In this document: piece after piece, positions 1 through 6,397 of the stretch
Position numbering within the stretch: position 1 is the first letter of the stretch
Layout: each line of letters opens with the position of its first letter
Source of the DNA: Pirellulales bacterium
GTDB taxonomy: Bacteria > Planctomycetota > Planctomycetia > Pirellulales > Thermoguttaceae
Length of the DNA: 10,665 nucleotides
NCBI GenBank assembly: GCA_030617125.1
Contig: JAUWWA010000023.1
Span: 1 to 10,665, forward strand
Direction of reading: 5' to 3'
Program-made: the position numbers and the translations under genes
Notes under the pieces: generated by a model
Told to the model about the DNA's origin: nothing
Database searches by the model: none
Seen by the model: the letters and a program-made list of their open reading frames with translations, nothing else

Positions 1-252
1 CACGGCCCGAGGAAAGCCTTCGTAGTGGTTGTCGATATCGTATTGATGCCAATGCTGCACGGTCCGTCGGTGCAGGCCGGTGATTGCGGCAGTGTCGATC
101 ATCGGTTCACCTCGCTGGGGAGACACGGGAAACAACGGCGAGGTAAACCGATGATCGACACTGCCGCAATCACCGGCCTGCACCGACGGACCGTGCAGCA
201 TTGGCATCAATACGATATCGACAACCACTACGAAGGCTTTCCTCGGGCCGTG
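1..252. repeat. 115-bp near-perfect inverted repeat over the DUF4254 start
   Basis: Bases 1-115 are the reverse complement of 138-252 (paired positions add up to 253), with a single mismatch at 108/145. The unpaired centre is 116-137. The right arm holds the start codon and first 34 codons of the DUF4254 gene; the left arm therefore holds the same codons on the minus strand, reading from an ATG at 102 towards base 1 and out of the window. The repeat reaches the window edge, so its true length is unknown. Two explanations fit: a fold-back chimera or assembly artefact at a contig end, or a real head-to-head duplication of the gene. Near-identity in coding sequence and a 22-nt centre make the artefact the likelier one. 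Confidence 0.95.
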
Positions 253-756
253 TGCCGGCAGCATCAACAGAACTATCGCCTTTGGCACCAGGAAGACATC
301 GCCCGAAGCCCCGATGTCTCCGACGCCGAACTCGCCCAGATCAAACGGAACATCGACAAGCTGAACCAGCAGCGGAACGACCTGATCGAACAGTTGGACG
401 AGTTGATCGTCGGCGAACTGGCCGCCGCGGGCGTCGAACCGCGCGGCGATGCCCCGCTGAACACCGAAACGCCGGGCAGTGTGATCGATCGGCTTTCCAT
501 CCTGGCGCTGCACATCTATCACATGCAGGAGCAGGTCGACCGCGACGACGCCGGCGAGCAGCATCGCGCCAAGGCCGCCGCCAAGCTCGAAGTCCTCCAC
601 GCACAACACACAGACCTGTCCGCCTCGCTGGCCGAACTGCTCGACGACATCTTCTCCGGCCGAAAGCGTCTGAAAATCTACCGGCAGTTCAAGATGTATA
701 ACGACCCGGCGATGAATCCCTATCTCTACCAGGCCAAGCAAAGGCCGGCTGCGTGA
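151..756 (+). CDS. DUF4254 domain protein
   Basis: A 201-residue, largely alpha-helical protein of the DUF4254 family, whose biochemical role is not known. Family-like features are the N-terminal ITGLHRRTVQHWH segment, the CRQHQQNYRLWHQEDIAR segment near residues 35-52, a helical stretch IKRNIDKLNQQRNDLIEQLDE, and NTETPGSVIDRLSILALHIYHM in the middle. The C-terminal third is rich in Arg, Lys and Tyr. The ATG at 151 is preferred over the upstream in-frame ATG at 25 because the upstream part is only the antisense arm of the inverted repeat and lacks family character; AGG at 141-143 is a weak Shine-Dalgarno match. It ends 44 nt from the convergent GT9 gene. A link to cell-envelope glycan assembly is inferred from that neighbour only. 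There is no signal peptide or membrane segment. Confidence 0.85.
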   Translation: MIDTAAITGLHRRTVQHWHQYDIDNHYEGFPRAVCRQHQQNYRLWHQEDIARSPDVSDAELAQIKRNIDKLNQQRNDLIEQLDELIVGELAAAGVEPRGDAPLNTETPGSVIDRLSILALHIYHMQEQVDRDDAGEQHRAKAAAKLEVLHAQHTDLSASLAELLDDIFSGRKRLKIYRQFKMYNDPAMNPYLYQAKQRPAA

Positions 757-757
757 G

Positions 758-785
758 TAGTGGATAGTGGATAGTGGGTAGTGGC
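758..785. repeat. Four tandem copies of a 7-bp unit (TAGTGGN)
   Basis: Four consecutive 7-bp units, TAGTGGA, TAGTGGA, TAGTGGG and TAGTGGC, begin just after the DUF4254 stop codon and fill most of the 44-nt gap before the GT9 stop. There is no inverted symmetry, so it is not a hairpin terminator. It looks like a small variable-number tandem repeat. Confidence 0.85.
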
Positions 786-800
786 TGTTGACCTGTGACG

Positions 801-1853
801 CTACGCCGCATTGCGGTCGTCGCGGCCGAGAATCCGCTCGCACGCCTCGCAGACATCTTCCACGTCGATTGCTTCCATGTACTTCGACGGTGCGTTTCTT
901 CGCTGTCGGGTGGGGCCCTCGAAGAACATCTTTTGCAGTGCGATGTGCTGCGGGCCGTACGGCCCGTGCCGCTTCGCCGGCCAGGGACCGTACAGTCCGA
1001 CGCAGGGCGTGCCCACCGCTGCGGCCAGGTGCAGCGGGCCGGTGTCGGAACCGATGAACAACGTCGCTCGACGCGCCAATGCCGCCACTTCCGTCAGCGT
1101 CGTTGCAGGCGCCCGTCGGGCGTGACCGCCGGAGCCGGCCGCGACTCGCTCGGCCATGGCGCGTTCCTCGTCGCCCGCCCAGAGCACCATGGTCGGTAGT
1201 CCGCGTTCGCGGCCGAGGTGGGCGGCCACGGCGGCATATCGCTCGGCGGGCCAAAGCTTCGACGCCCAGCCGGCGCCCATGTTCATGATCCCGAAGCCGT
1301 CGGCCAGCCCGCAGTAGCGAATCATCTCCTCCGCCGCGATGCGGTCGAGCAATGGCTCGGGCACCCGAAACCGCACCACCGGCGAGTCGATTCCCAGCGG
1401 GCGCAGCAACTGAACGTTGCGATCCACGACGTGCTCGGCGGGCGTTTCGACCGTTTCGGTGTTGATCCGCTGGCTCAGTTCGCGTCCCCAGCGGCCACCG
1501 AATCCAATGCGACGCTTGGCGCCCGACAGCCAGGCGACGATCGCCGACTTCGTCAGGCCCTGAGCCTCGACGGCGATATCGAACTTCATCGCCCGCAGCC
1601 GGCGGCGGAGCTGCCCGAGGACTCGTGGCGAGCGGAGCCAACGGCGAGGCAGCTCGATCAACTCGTCGATGGCCTGGTGCTCACGCAACAACATCGTCGC
1701 TCGCTGCTCGACCGTCCAGGCCAACAGCGCATTCGGGAATCGTTCCCGCAGGGCACAGGCGATCGGCATTCCGTGGATCACGTCGCCGATCGCACTGAGA
1801 CGTACGATCAGGATGCGGGGGGACTGGCCGTCGGTCGCACGTATGGTCGCCAT
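801..1853 (-). CDS. Glycosyltransferase family 9 (heptosyltransferase-like)
   Basis: A 350-residue cytosolic GT-B enzyme of family GT9, the family of the lipopolysaccharide heptosyltransferases WaaC, WaaF and WaaQ. Such enzymes move a sugar from a nucleotide-sugar donor to a growing lipid-linked glycan at the inner membrane face. Seen in the sequence: ILIVRLSAIGDVIHGMP (residues 14-30), the N-terminal acceptor-side motif with the conserved Asp at 24; NMGAGWASKLWP (191-202), the start of the donor-binding domain; and SDTGPLHLAAAVGTPCVGLYGP (269-290), the donor-binding signature. Length is normal for the family. The WaaC-like order of motifs suggests heptosyltransferase I type, but donor and acceptor cannot be read from sequence. 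The start at 1853 has a weak GGA about 7 nt upstream and leaves 13 residues before the first strand. It runs convergent to the DUF4254 gene and divergent from the methyltransferase gene. Confidence 0.9.
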   Translation of the reverse strand: MATIRATDGQSPRILIVRLSAIGDVIHGMPIACALRERFPNALLAWTVEQRATMLLREHQAIDELIELPRRWLRSPRVLGQLRRRLRAMKFDIAVEAQGLTKSAIVAWLSGAKRRIGFGGRWGRELSQRINTETVETPAEHVVDRNVQLLRPLGIDSPVVRFRVPEPLLDRIAAEEMIRYCGLADGFGIMNMGAGWASKLWPAERYAAVAAHLGRERGLPTMVLWAGDEERAMAERVAAGSGGHARRAPATTLTEVAALARRATLFIGSDTGPLHLAAAVGTPCVGLYGPWPAKRHGPYGPQHIALQKMFFEGPTRQRRNAPSKYMEAIDVEDVCEACERILGRDDRNAA

Positions 1854-1869
1854 AGTTGTTCCGGTGATC

Positions 1870-1927
1870 CCGTTTAGCCGTTGCGTTCACGCAGCGCTCC
1901 CGCTTAGCCGCCGCCGGTACGGCGGCG
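1870..1927 (+). repeat. Pair of GYTTAGC repeats with 30-bp spacing
   Basis: CGTTTAGCCG at 1871-1880 is repeated as CGCTTAGCCG at 1901-1910, exactly 30 bp apart. The second copy continues into a perfect 8-bp stem, CGCCGCCG (1909-1916) with CGGCGGCG (1920-1927) around a GTA loop. Related copies lie at 9963-9986, 10020-10037 and 10050-10067. On the proposed promoter model this pair would lie in the GT9 mRNA leader. Confidence 0.75.
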
Positions 1928-1981
1928 CCGACTTCCCACCGCGATCGTCGGGACGAAACCCCCACACTCGCGCGGCGAGGC

Positions 1982-2009
1982 ATTATAGCAGGCGCCGTGA
2001 ATTCCCCAA
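1982..2009 (-). promoter_or_regulatory. Candidate promoter of the GT9 gene
   Basis: On the minus strand, TATAAT (1987 down to 1982) is preceded by TGC, giving an extended -10 (TGCTATAAT). A weak -35, TTGGGG (2009-2004), stands 16 nt upstream. Transcription would start near 1975 and give a leader of about 120 nt. Confidence 0.5.
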
Positions 2010-2142
2010 TAGACATTCCCGCCGGCGATCCAGAAGATACGCAAACGGGAAAGGATGGAAAAGCAAGAAAGGGCGGCTGGGGCGCTTTTTTCACCGCAAG
2101 ATCACACGGCGTTGCTTTATCCACTTCCAACGCGAAATGGCA

Positions 2143-2148
2143 TAAAAT
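2143..2148 (+). promoter_or_regulatory. Candidate -10 box of the methyltransferase gene
   Basis: TAAAAT matches the -10 consensus at five of six positions and lies 55 nt before the ATG at 2204. No good -35 is found at 16-18 nt upstream, so the call is weak. Confidence 0.3.
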
Positions 2149-2203
2149 AGAGTGCTTGTGTCCCCGCCACTGGCGACTGACCTGACGACTGACAACTTCT
2201 CCC

Positions 2204-3061
2204 ATGTTCACATCCGACCAGCACCAACTGATCGACTTCGGCGATGGCCGGCGGCTGGAGCGTTTTGGCGCGTTGATGCTCGATCGACCCTGTCCGGCCG
2301 CGGATGGCGTGGACCGGGCCGACCCGGACGCCTGGCGACACGCCGACGCACGCTTCGAGCGCAGCGACAACGAGGAAGGCCGGTGGCTCAGCGAGCGAGA
2401 GCTGCCCGAGTCGTGGACCGTCGCCCACGGCTCGTCCCGGTTCGAGCTGAAGCGAACACCCGCCGGGCAGCTTGGCGTGTTTCCCGAACAGGCCGGCAAT
2501 TGGGACTGGATCGCCGAGCAACTCAACCAGTCGCCGCGGCCGGCCGCCGTGCTGAACCTGTTCGGCTACACCGGTGGAAGCACGCTGGCCGCGGCCGCCG
2601 CCGGCGCCGAGGTCGTCCACGTCGACGCCGCGCGGAACACCATCGCCCGGGCGCGGCGCAACGCCGAGCTATCCGGCATGTCCGACGCTCCGATCCGTTG
2701 GATCGCCGAGGACGCCGTGAAATTCGTCAAGCGGGAGCTGAATCGCGGCAACCGCTACGACGCGGTGATCCTCGACCCGCCCAGTTACGGCCACGGCCCG
2801 CGCGGCGAGGTTTGGCGGTTCTCGAAGCATCTTCCGCGGCTGCTGGCGTTGTGCGGCCGGTTGACGGCCGGGCGCCGGCGGTTCATGCTACTGACGTGCC
2901 ACACGCCCGGCTACGATCCGGCAAGGCTTGAGCGGATGATGATCGACGCGCTGAACGACGCCGAGGCCGGTACGATCACCGCCCGTCCGCTTGGCATCCG
3001 CACGGCCGCCGGCCGGGAGTTGCCATGCGGTGTGGCGGTGCGTTGGCAACATCGTGTTTAG
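2204..3061 (+). CDS. Class I SAM-dependent methyltransferase, RlmI-like
   Basis: A 285-residue Rossmann-fold methyltransferase resembling the RlmI/Methyltrans_SAM group, whose known members methylate cytosine in 23S rRNA. Visible motifs are the SAM-binding loop VLNLFGYTGGSTL (residues 116-128), the acidic strand end HVDAARN (139-145), and the catalytic-loop DPPSYG (191-196). LLTCHTPG follows at about 229-236; its Cys lies where the m5C enzymes of this group carry a Cys, which is only a hint of the same chemistry. The start is supported by the opening HQLIDFGDGRRLERFG, typical of short family members lacking an N-terminal PUA domain; RlmI itself is near 400 residues. No Shine-Dalgarno site is visible before the ATG. 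The next gene, another RNA methyltransferase, begins 27 nt downstream, so the two are probably cotranscribed. The TAG stop lies within a GTTTAGC motif (3056-3062). The exact substrate is not determined. Confidence 0.85.
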   Translation: MFTSDQHQLIDFGDGRRLERFGALMLDRPCPAADGVDRADPDAWRHADARFERSDNEEGRWLSERELPESWTVAHGSSRFELKRTPAGQLGVFPEQAGNWDWIAEQLNQSPRPAAVLNLFGYTGGSTLAAAAAGAEVVHVDAARNTIARARRNAELSGMSDAPIRWIAEDAVKFVKRELNRGNRYDAVILDPPSYGHGPRGEVWRFSKHLPRLLALCGRLTAGRRRFMLLTCHTPGYDPARLERMMIDALNDAEAGTITARPLGIRTAAGRELPCGVAVRWQHRV

Positions 3062-3088
3062 CGGTCACCGCAACGGCGACGTTCAACC

Positions 3089-3895
3089 ATGACCACCATC
3101 ACCAGCATGCAAAACCGTCACGTTAAGGACGCCGTTCGGCTGCGCCACGGCCGGCATCGCGAGCGGCACCGGCGCATCCTCATCGACGGTGCTCGGGAGA
3201 TAACCAGGGCGATCCGCGCCGGCGTTAATCTGCTGGAGGTCTTCGTCTGCGAGAAACTTTGTACCAGCGATGACGAGCGGCAATTGCTGGCGATGCTGCC
3301 CGACACCGACGCCGAGGTGTTGCACGTCGGCAAGCCTATCTTCGAGAAACTGGCTTTCGGCCACCGTGCCGAGGGCGTGCTCGGCGTGGCCGAAACGCCA
3401 AGCCGCTCACTCGACGATCTGTCCCTGCCGGAAAATCCCCTGCTCGCCGTGCTCGAGGGTGTCGAGAAGCCGGGCAACGTCGGCGCCGTCGTGCGCAGCG
3501 CCGACGCGGCCGGGCTCTGTGCGGTGATCGTCGCCGACGGCCAGACCGATCTTTTCAACCCCAATGCCATTCGCGCGAGCCTTGGCACCGTTTTCACGAC
3601 GCCGGTGGCCGCCGCCGCGAGCGAGCACGTCCTCGCTTGGCTCCGGCGCCGCGAGTTGGCCGTCGTCGCCGCACGGGTCGACGGCGCGCTCCCGTACACC
3701 GAAGTCGACTACAGCCGACCGACCGCGATCATCCTAGGGAGCGAGGCCGCAGGGCTCTCGCCGGCATGGTCGGCCGACGACATCACGACGATCCGCCTGC
3801 CGATGCTCGGCGAGGCCGACAGCCTGAACCTATCGGCCACCGCGGCGGTGCTCTTCTACGAAGCACTGCGGCAGCGAGCGGCGGCTGACGACTGA
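3089..3895 (+). CDS. TrmH/SpoU-family RNA 2'-O-methyltransferase
   Basis: A 268-residue SPOUT (trefoil-knot) enzyme that transfers a methyl group from SAM to a ribose 2'-OH in rRNA or tRNA. The N-terminal part, about residues 1-100, has the SpoU substrate-binding layout (MQNRHVKDAVRL, LIDGAREITRAI, GHRAEGVLGV). The C-terminal domain shows all three SpoU motifs: motif 1 EKPGNVGAVVRSADAAG (126-142, with Asn130 and catalytic-type Arg136), motif 2 ILGSEAAGLS (215-224, Glu219) and motif 3 IRLPMLGEADSLNLSATAAV (235-254, Ser245 and Asn247). Length is usual for the RlmB/TsnR-like group. All key residues are present, so it should be active. It follows the RlmI-like gene by 27 nt, which suggests a two-gene RNA-modification unit. 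The methylated nucleotide cannot be told from sequence. No Shine-Dalgarno site is evident. Confidence 0.93.
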   Translation: MTTITSMQNRHVKDAVRLRHGRHRERHRRILIDGAREITRAIRAGVNLLEVFVCEKLCTSDDERQLLAMLPDTDAEVLHVGKPIFEKLAFGHRAEGVLGVAETPSRSLDDLSLPENPLLAVLEGVEKPGNVGAVVRSADAAGLCAVIVADGQTDLFNPNAIRASLGTVFTTPVAAAASEHVLAWLRRRELAVVAARVDGALPYTEVDYSRPTAIILGSEAAGLSPAWSADDITTIRLPMLGEADSLNLSATAAVLFYEALRQRAAADD

Positions 3896-3923
3896 CTGCT
3901 AGCAACCGCCAGCCGCCGACCGA

Positions 3924-4187
3924 CTACCCTCCGCCGAACGCGGGCAGGATGCCCACCTTGGCATCCGGGCGGACGGGCGTGGCGAGCCCTTGCATGGCGA
4001 TCTTGCCGTCGACGGTAAGCGCGACGTTCGGACTGATCTTTCCGTCGGCGTGGATTTTTGCGGCAATGCCCGGATAAAGCGCATCCAGCGCATCGACGAT
4101 TTCCGCGAGCGTGTCGCCCGCCACTTTCACCTCGCGAACGCCGTCGGTAAGGTCTCTTAGTAACAAAGGGATCAATACTTCAGCCAT
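3924..4187 (-). CDS. MoaD/ThiS-family sulfur-carrier protein
   Basis: An 87-residue beta-grasp protein related to MoaD, ThiS and CysO. These small carriers receive sulfur as a C-terminal thiocarboxylate for molybdopterin, thiamine or cysteine synthesis. The N-terminal beta strand (VLIPLLLRDLTDG), the helix TLAEIVDALDALYPGIAAKI (27-46), VALTVDGKIA (55-64) and the end VGILPAFGGG (78-87) fit the fold. The tail has three glycines instead of the usual two but still ends in Gly-Gly. The ATG lies 3 nt after the stop of the upstream deacetylase gene, so translation is probably coupled; a purine-rich GAAAGAGA precedes it inside that gene's end. No partner E1-like enzyme (MoeB/ThiF) or MoaE is in the window, so the pathway is unknown. 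It converges with the TrmH-like gene. Confidence 0.85.
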   Translation of the reverse strand: MAEVLIPLLLRDLTDGVREVKVAGDTLAEIVDALDALYPGIAAKIHADGKISPNVALTVDGKIAMQGLATPVRPDAKVGILPAFGGG

Positions 4188-4190
4188 GAG

Positions 4191-5411
4191 CTATCTCTTT
4201 CCGGCCTTGGATTTCTTCGGATCGACCTCGAGCTTCTTCGGCTTGGCTTGCGGCTGTGCGGCATCGGCCGATTGTCGCCGCGCCGTGTCGTATGTTTCGA
4301 TAATGTTGCGCACGCTGGCGTGTTGCACCTTCCACGCCTGGCGGCTGTAGCCGCCGCCGAGCGTCATCACAACCGGAATACCGCGCGCGACGCACGTGTC
4401 GATCACGTAGGCGTCGCGTCGGACGATGCCGTCTTGCGTCATGGCCAGTCCGGCCAGCGGGTCGCCCTTGAGTGTATCACAGCCGGCCTGGAGGATCACC
4501 AACTCCGGCCGGCTGCGTTTGATGACATCGGGCAGCGCCTCGCGCAGCAGCCGCAGGTACGTCTCGTCGTCGGTTCCGGCGCGCAGCTCGATGTCCAGAT
4601 CACCCTTCTCCTTCGGGATCGGATAGATGTCGCGTTGGTGCATCGAGAAGGTGAACACGTCCGGATCGCCTTGGCAACAGCCGATCGTGCCGTTGCCCTG
4701 GTGCACGTCGAGATCGACGACCAGCACGCGGCGGACGAGCTTCTCCTTCCGCAAGACGCGAATGGCGATGGGCATGTCGGCGTAGACGCAAAAGCCTTCG
4801 CCGCGGTCCGGCTTGGCGTGATGATATCCGCCGCCGATGTTCACCGCGATGCCGTGCTTCAGCGCCAATCTTGCGGCAAGAATGGTGCCGCCGGAGGCAT
4901 GGCGAAACGCGCGGAGCATCCCGCGATCGATCATCCCGGCCGGCAGCACGGCAACCATGGGCGCCTCGAGATACTCGGCCACGGTGGTGGAACTCTTGAG
5001 GCTCGTAAGAAACGCCGGCGTATGGACCAGCAGTATCTGTTCGCGTGAAAGTTCGTCGGGCACATGAAAATCGCGAACCGCAACGACCTCGTCCGCGATC
5101 AACTGCTTGGCGATCTTGGTGTACTTGTGAATATCGAACGGGTGCGCCCTCTCCAGGCCGCCGAAATTGATTTCGTACTTCTTCGAATAAACCAAAGTCA
5201 CGGCGGGCGCCTTTCGCGTGTCGTCTCGAGACGGTGTTTGCCCGCATGCTGCCAGCGGCGCCACGGCAAGCACGACTCCGAGGAGCGTCTTCCAAGACGG
5301 GCAAATCGGCCCAAGCCGCCGGCGACCTAGGGTTTGCCGATTGCCGTGCACCGCTTGTTGCCGATTTCGTCGACGAACACCTTGACCGGCCGGTCGCACC
5401 GGAGTCGCCAT
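4191..5411 (-). CDS. Class IV HDAC-like deacetylase, predicted lipoprotein
   Basis: A zinc-dependent deacetylase of the arginase/HDAC fold, closest in style to class IV (HDAC11-like). Active-site features are all present: NIGGGYHHAKPDRGEGFC (191-208, His pair 197-198), DLDVHQGNGT (233-242, with zinc ligands Asp235 and His237), QAGCDTLKGDP (308-318, third ligand Asp312) and LGGGYS (351-356, catalytic Tyr355). The N-terminus has a hydrophobic stretch ending in a lipobox (LLGVVLAVAPLAAC, Cys56), which predicts export and lipid anchoring. The C-terminal 30 residues are Lys-rich. The start is uncertain. The ATG at 5411 has GGAAGG 7 nt upstream but gives an unusually long 40-residue basic N-region; GTG at 5351 would give a normal signal peptide; GTG at 5201, with AAAGG 8 nt upstream, would give a cytosolic enzyme. 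The natural substrate is unknown: acetyl-lysine, acetylpolyamine or another amide are all possible. Confidence 0.88.
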   Translation of the reverse strand: MATPVRPAGQGVRRRNRQQAVHGNRQTLGRRRLGPICPSWKTLLGVVLAVAPLAACGQTPSRDDTRKAPAVTLVYSKKYEINFGGLERAHPFDIHKYTKIAKQLIADEVVAVRDFHVPDELSREQILLVHTPAFLTSLKSSTTVAEYLEAPMVAVLPAGMIDRGMLRAFRHASGGTILAARLALKHGIAVNIGGGYHHAKPDRGEGFCVYADMPIAIRVLRKEKLVRRVLVVDLDVHQGNGTIGCCQGDPDVFTFSMHQRDIYPIPKEKGDLDIELRAGTDDETYLRLLREALPDVIKRSRPELVILQAGCDTLKGDPLAGLAMTQDGIVRRDAYVIDTCVARGIPVVMTLGGGYSRQAWKVQHASVRNIIETYDTARRQSADAAQPQAKPKKLEVDPKKSKAGKR

Positions 5412-5416
5412 GGCAC
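5327..5416 (-). CDS. Possible small ORF overlapping the deacetylase 5' end
   Basis: A 29-codon frame, opened by GTG at 5416 and ended by TAG at 5327-5329, overlaps the first codons of the deacetylase frame. It reads VPWRLRCDRPVKVFVDEIGN and then KRCTAIGKP. Its third codon positions are G or C in 24 of 29 codons, against 13 of 28 for the deacetylase frame over the same bases, so this frame looks more protein-like here. The frame stays open upstream, but that part overlaps the end of the preceding gene. The GGAAGGAA sequence directly abuts the GTG and is better placed for the ATG at 5411. It may be a leader peptide, a small protein whose start is obscured by an indel, or chance. No family is recognised. 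Confidence 0.25.
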   Translation of the reverse strand: MPWRLRCDRPVKVFVDEIGNKRCTAIGKP

Positions 5417-5465
5417 TTCCTTCCGATTCCCGCGCTGGCCGATTGGGGGCTGCGTCCGATTCGTC

Positions 5466-6368
5466 TTACGGCGCCGGCCGGTCGCCGGGGAGTTCCTGGT
5501 GCTGTGCCGGGGGCTCGTTGTTGTCAGCTTCGGCTTGATCCTTTTCGCGCGCGATCTCGTCGACAACTTCAAAGGAGTCCTGTTTGTCCTTGGCCGTCCT
5601 GCGGGACGGACGTTTGGAGATTGCTTTCTTGGGCGTCTTTTTTCGCGCCGCGTCGAGTGGTTTGGCCAACTCGATCGTGACCTTGGATGCTTCGATGGCG
5701 GTTCGTGCGAACTGTTCGCCCCGTGCCTGGAGCTTGTCGCCCGACTTGGCGATGCTGTAGTCGGCCGAGTCGACGTCGATCACCACGTCGTCGGCAAGTC
5801 GGATCGACAGCGACGGCTTGAAGAACTGATTGGGCACGTAGAGGTTCAGCTTGCCCTTGCGAGAACCGACGACGCGAGCACGAATGTCGAAGGTTTCCTT
5901 GTTTGCGGCGGCGGCGTGTCGTTTTGCACGCGGCGGCTGCGCGCCAAAGGGCGGCGCTCCGAAGGGTTGCATCTCGTCGTCGGCCCCGGCGCCGCCGGGG
6001 TAGAAAACGCCCGGCATGTACTCCTGGTCTTGCGACGGCGTGAAGACGGTGAGCTTGCCGACCTTGTCCGCTATTCGGCTCCTGCGTTTGTCGACGGTCG
6101 CCGTAAACCGCACGAACACGCCTCGCCGCAGCACGTCGAGTCCGGCGTTGCCGGTGACCTTGATTTTGGTCCGCGGCGTGAGCTTTACGCCCCAGGTTTC
6201 GTTGGTGGCGGTGGTCACCAGGATGGCGCCCGGCCGCACGCCGGAAATCGTCCCATCAAGATCGATCCGAGGTAACTTGCCGGGATCGATCTTCGGGATA
6301 CGCTGGGCCTGCGCCGTAACCGCCAGGGCCAGAACCATGCCCAAAGCGAATAGCATACGAATTCTCAT
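5466..6368 (-). CDS. Secreted protein with two similar beta-rich halves, unknown function
   Basis: A 300-residue protein with a clear signal peptide (MRIRMLFALGMVLALAVTAQAQ, likely cut after AQA at residue 21), so it is exported. Two segments look alike: about 37-110 (DGTISGVRPGAILVTT ... VRFTATV ... KVGKLTVFTP) and about 158-234 (FDIRARVVGSRKGKLNLYVP ... LQARGEQ ... ASKVTIELA). Each has a run of short strands and may be a DUF5666-like or OB-like small barrel; this is an impression, not a match. They are joined by a Gly/Pro-rich linker (about 122-155). The tail after 235 is highly charged (KKTPKKAISKRPSRRTAK, then acidic and Pro-rich) and probably disordered. AAGGA lies 10 nt before the ATG, and a good promoter stands just upstream. 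It is the first gene of the unit leading to the deacetylase, 54 nt away. Confidence 0.75.
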   Translation of the reverse strand: MRIRMLFALGMVLALAVTAQAQRIPKIDPGKLPRIDLDGTISGVRPGAILVTTATNETWGVKLTPRTKIKVTGNAGLDVLRRGVFVRFTATVDKRRSRIADKVGKLTVFTPSQDQEYMPGVFYPGGAGADDEMQPFGAPPFGAQPPRAKRHAAAANKETFDIRARVVGSRKGKLNLYVPNQFFKPSLSIRLADDVVIDVDSADYSIAKSGDKLQARGEQFARTAIEASKVTIELAKPLDAARKKTPKKAISKRPSRRTAKDKQDSFEVVDEIAREKDQAEADNNEPPAQHQELPGDRPAP

Positions 6369-6397
6369 TGCTCACCAATCCTTCAGTACTTCTTGTC

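Larger units (their letters stand above)
1854..2203. other. Divergent intergenic region (350 nt)
   Basis: This gap separates the divergent GT9 and methyltransferase genes. The GT9 side carries two GYTTAGC repeats, one with a strong small hairpin, and beyond them a minus-strand promoter-like site. The middle, about 2030-2095, is purine-rich and ends in a T6 run without a supporting stem. The methyltransferase side has a plus-strand TAAAAT and a duplicated GACTGAC (2175-2181 and 2187-2193). A 62-codon frame opened by GTG at 1997 lacks a Shine-Dalgarno site and protein character, so I see no gene here. Confidence 0.7.

Noticed and set aside
25..150. N-terminal extension of the DUF4254 gene from the ATG at 25
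   Set aside because: The extension is the antisense arm of the inverted repeat plus its centre, and the family-like N-terminus begins at 151.
2070..2092. G-rich stretch followed by T6 as a rho-independent terminator
   Set aside because: The G-rich part does not form a stem with complementary bases, and no gene ends just upstream on that strand.
2141..2160. TGGCAT...TGC as a sigma-54 promoter
   Set aside because: The distance between the GG and GC elements is 3 nt too long for the -24/-12 consensus.
1997..2185. A 62-codon frame starting with GTG in the divergent intergenic region
   Set aside because: No Shine-Dalgarno site, mixed composition, and it runs through the candidate -10 of the next gene.
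4248..5048. A 266-codon plus-strand frame opposite the deacetylase gene
   Set aside because: The minus strand encodes all HDAC motifs over the same stretch; the plus frame is its shadow.
5334..6275. A 313-codon plus-strand frame opposite the secreted-protein gene
   Set aside because: A long antisense frame expected from high GC; the minus strand has a signal peptide, a Shine-Dalgarno site and a promoter, and the plus frame shows no family features.
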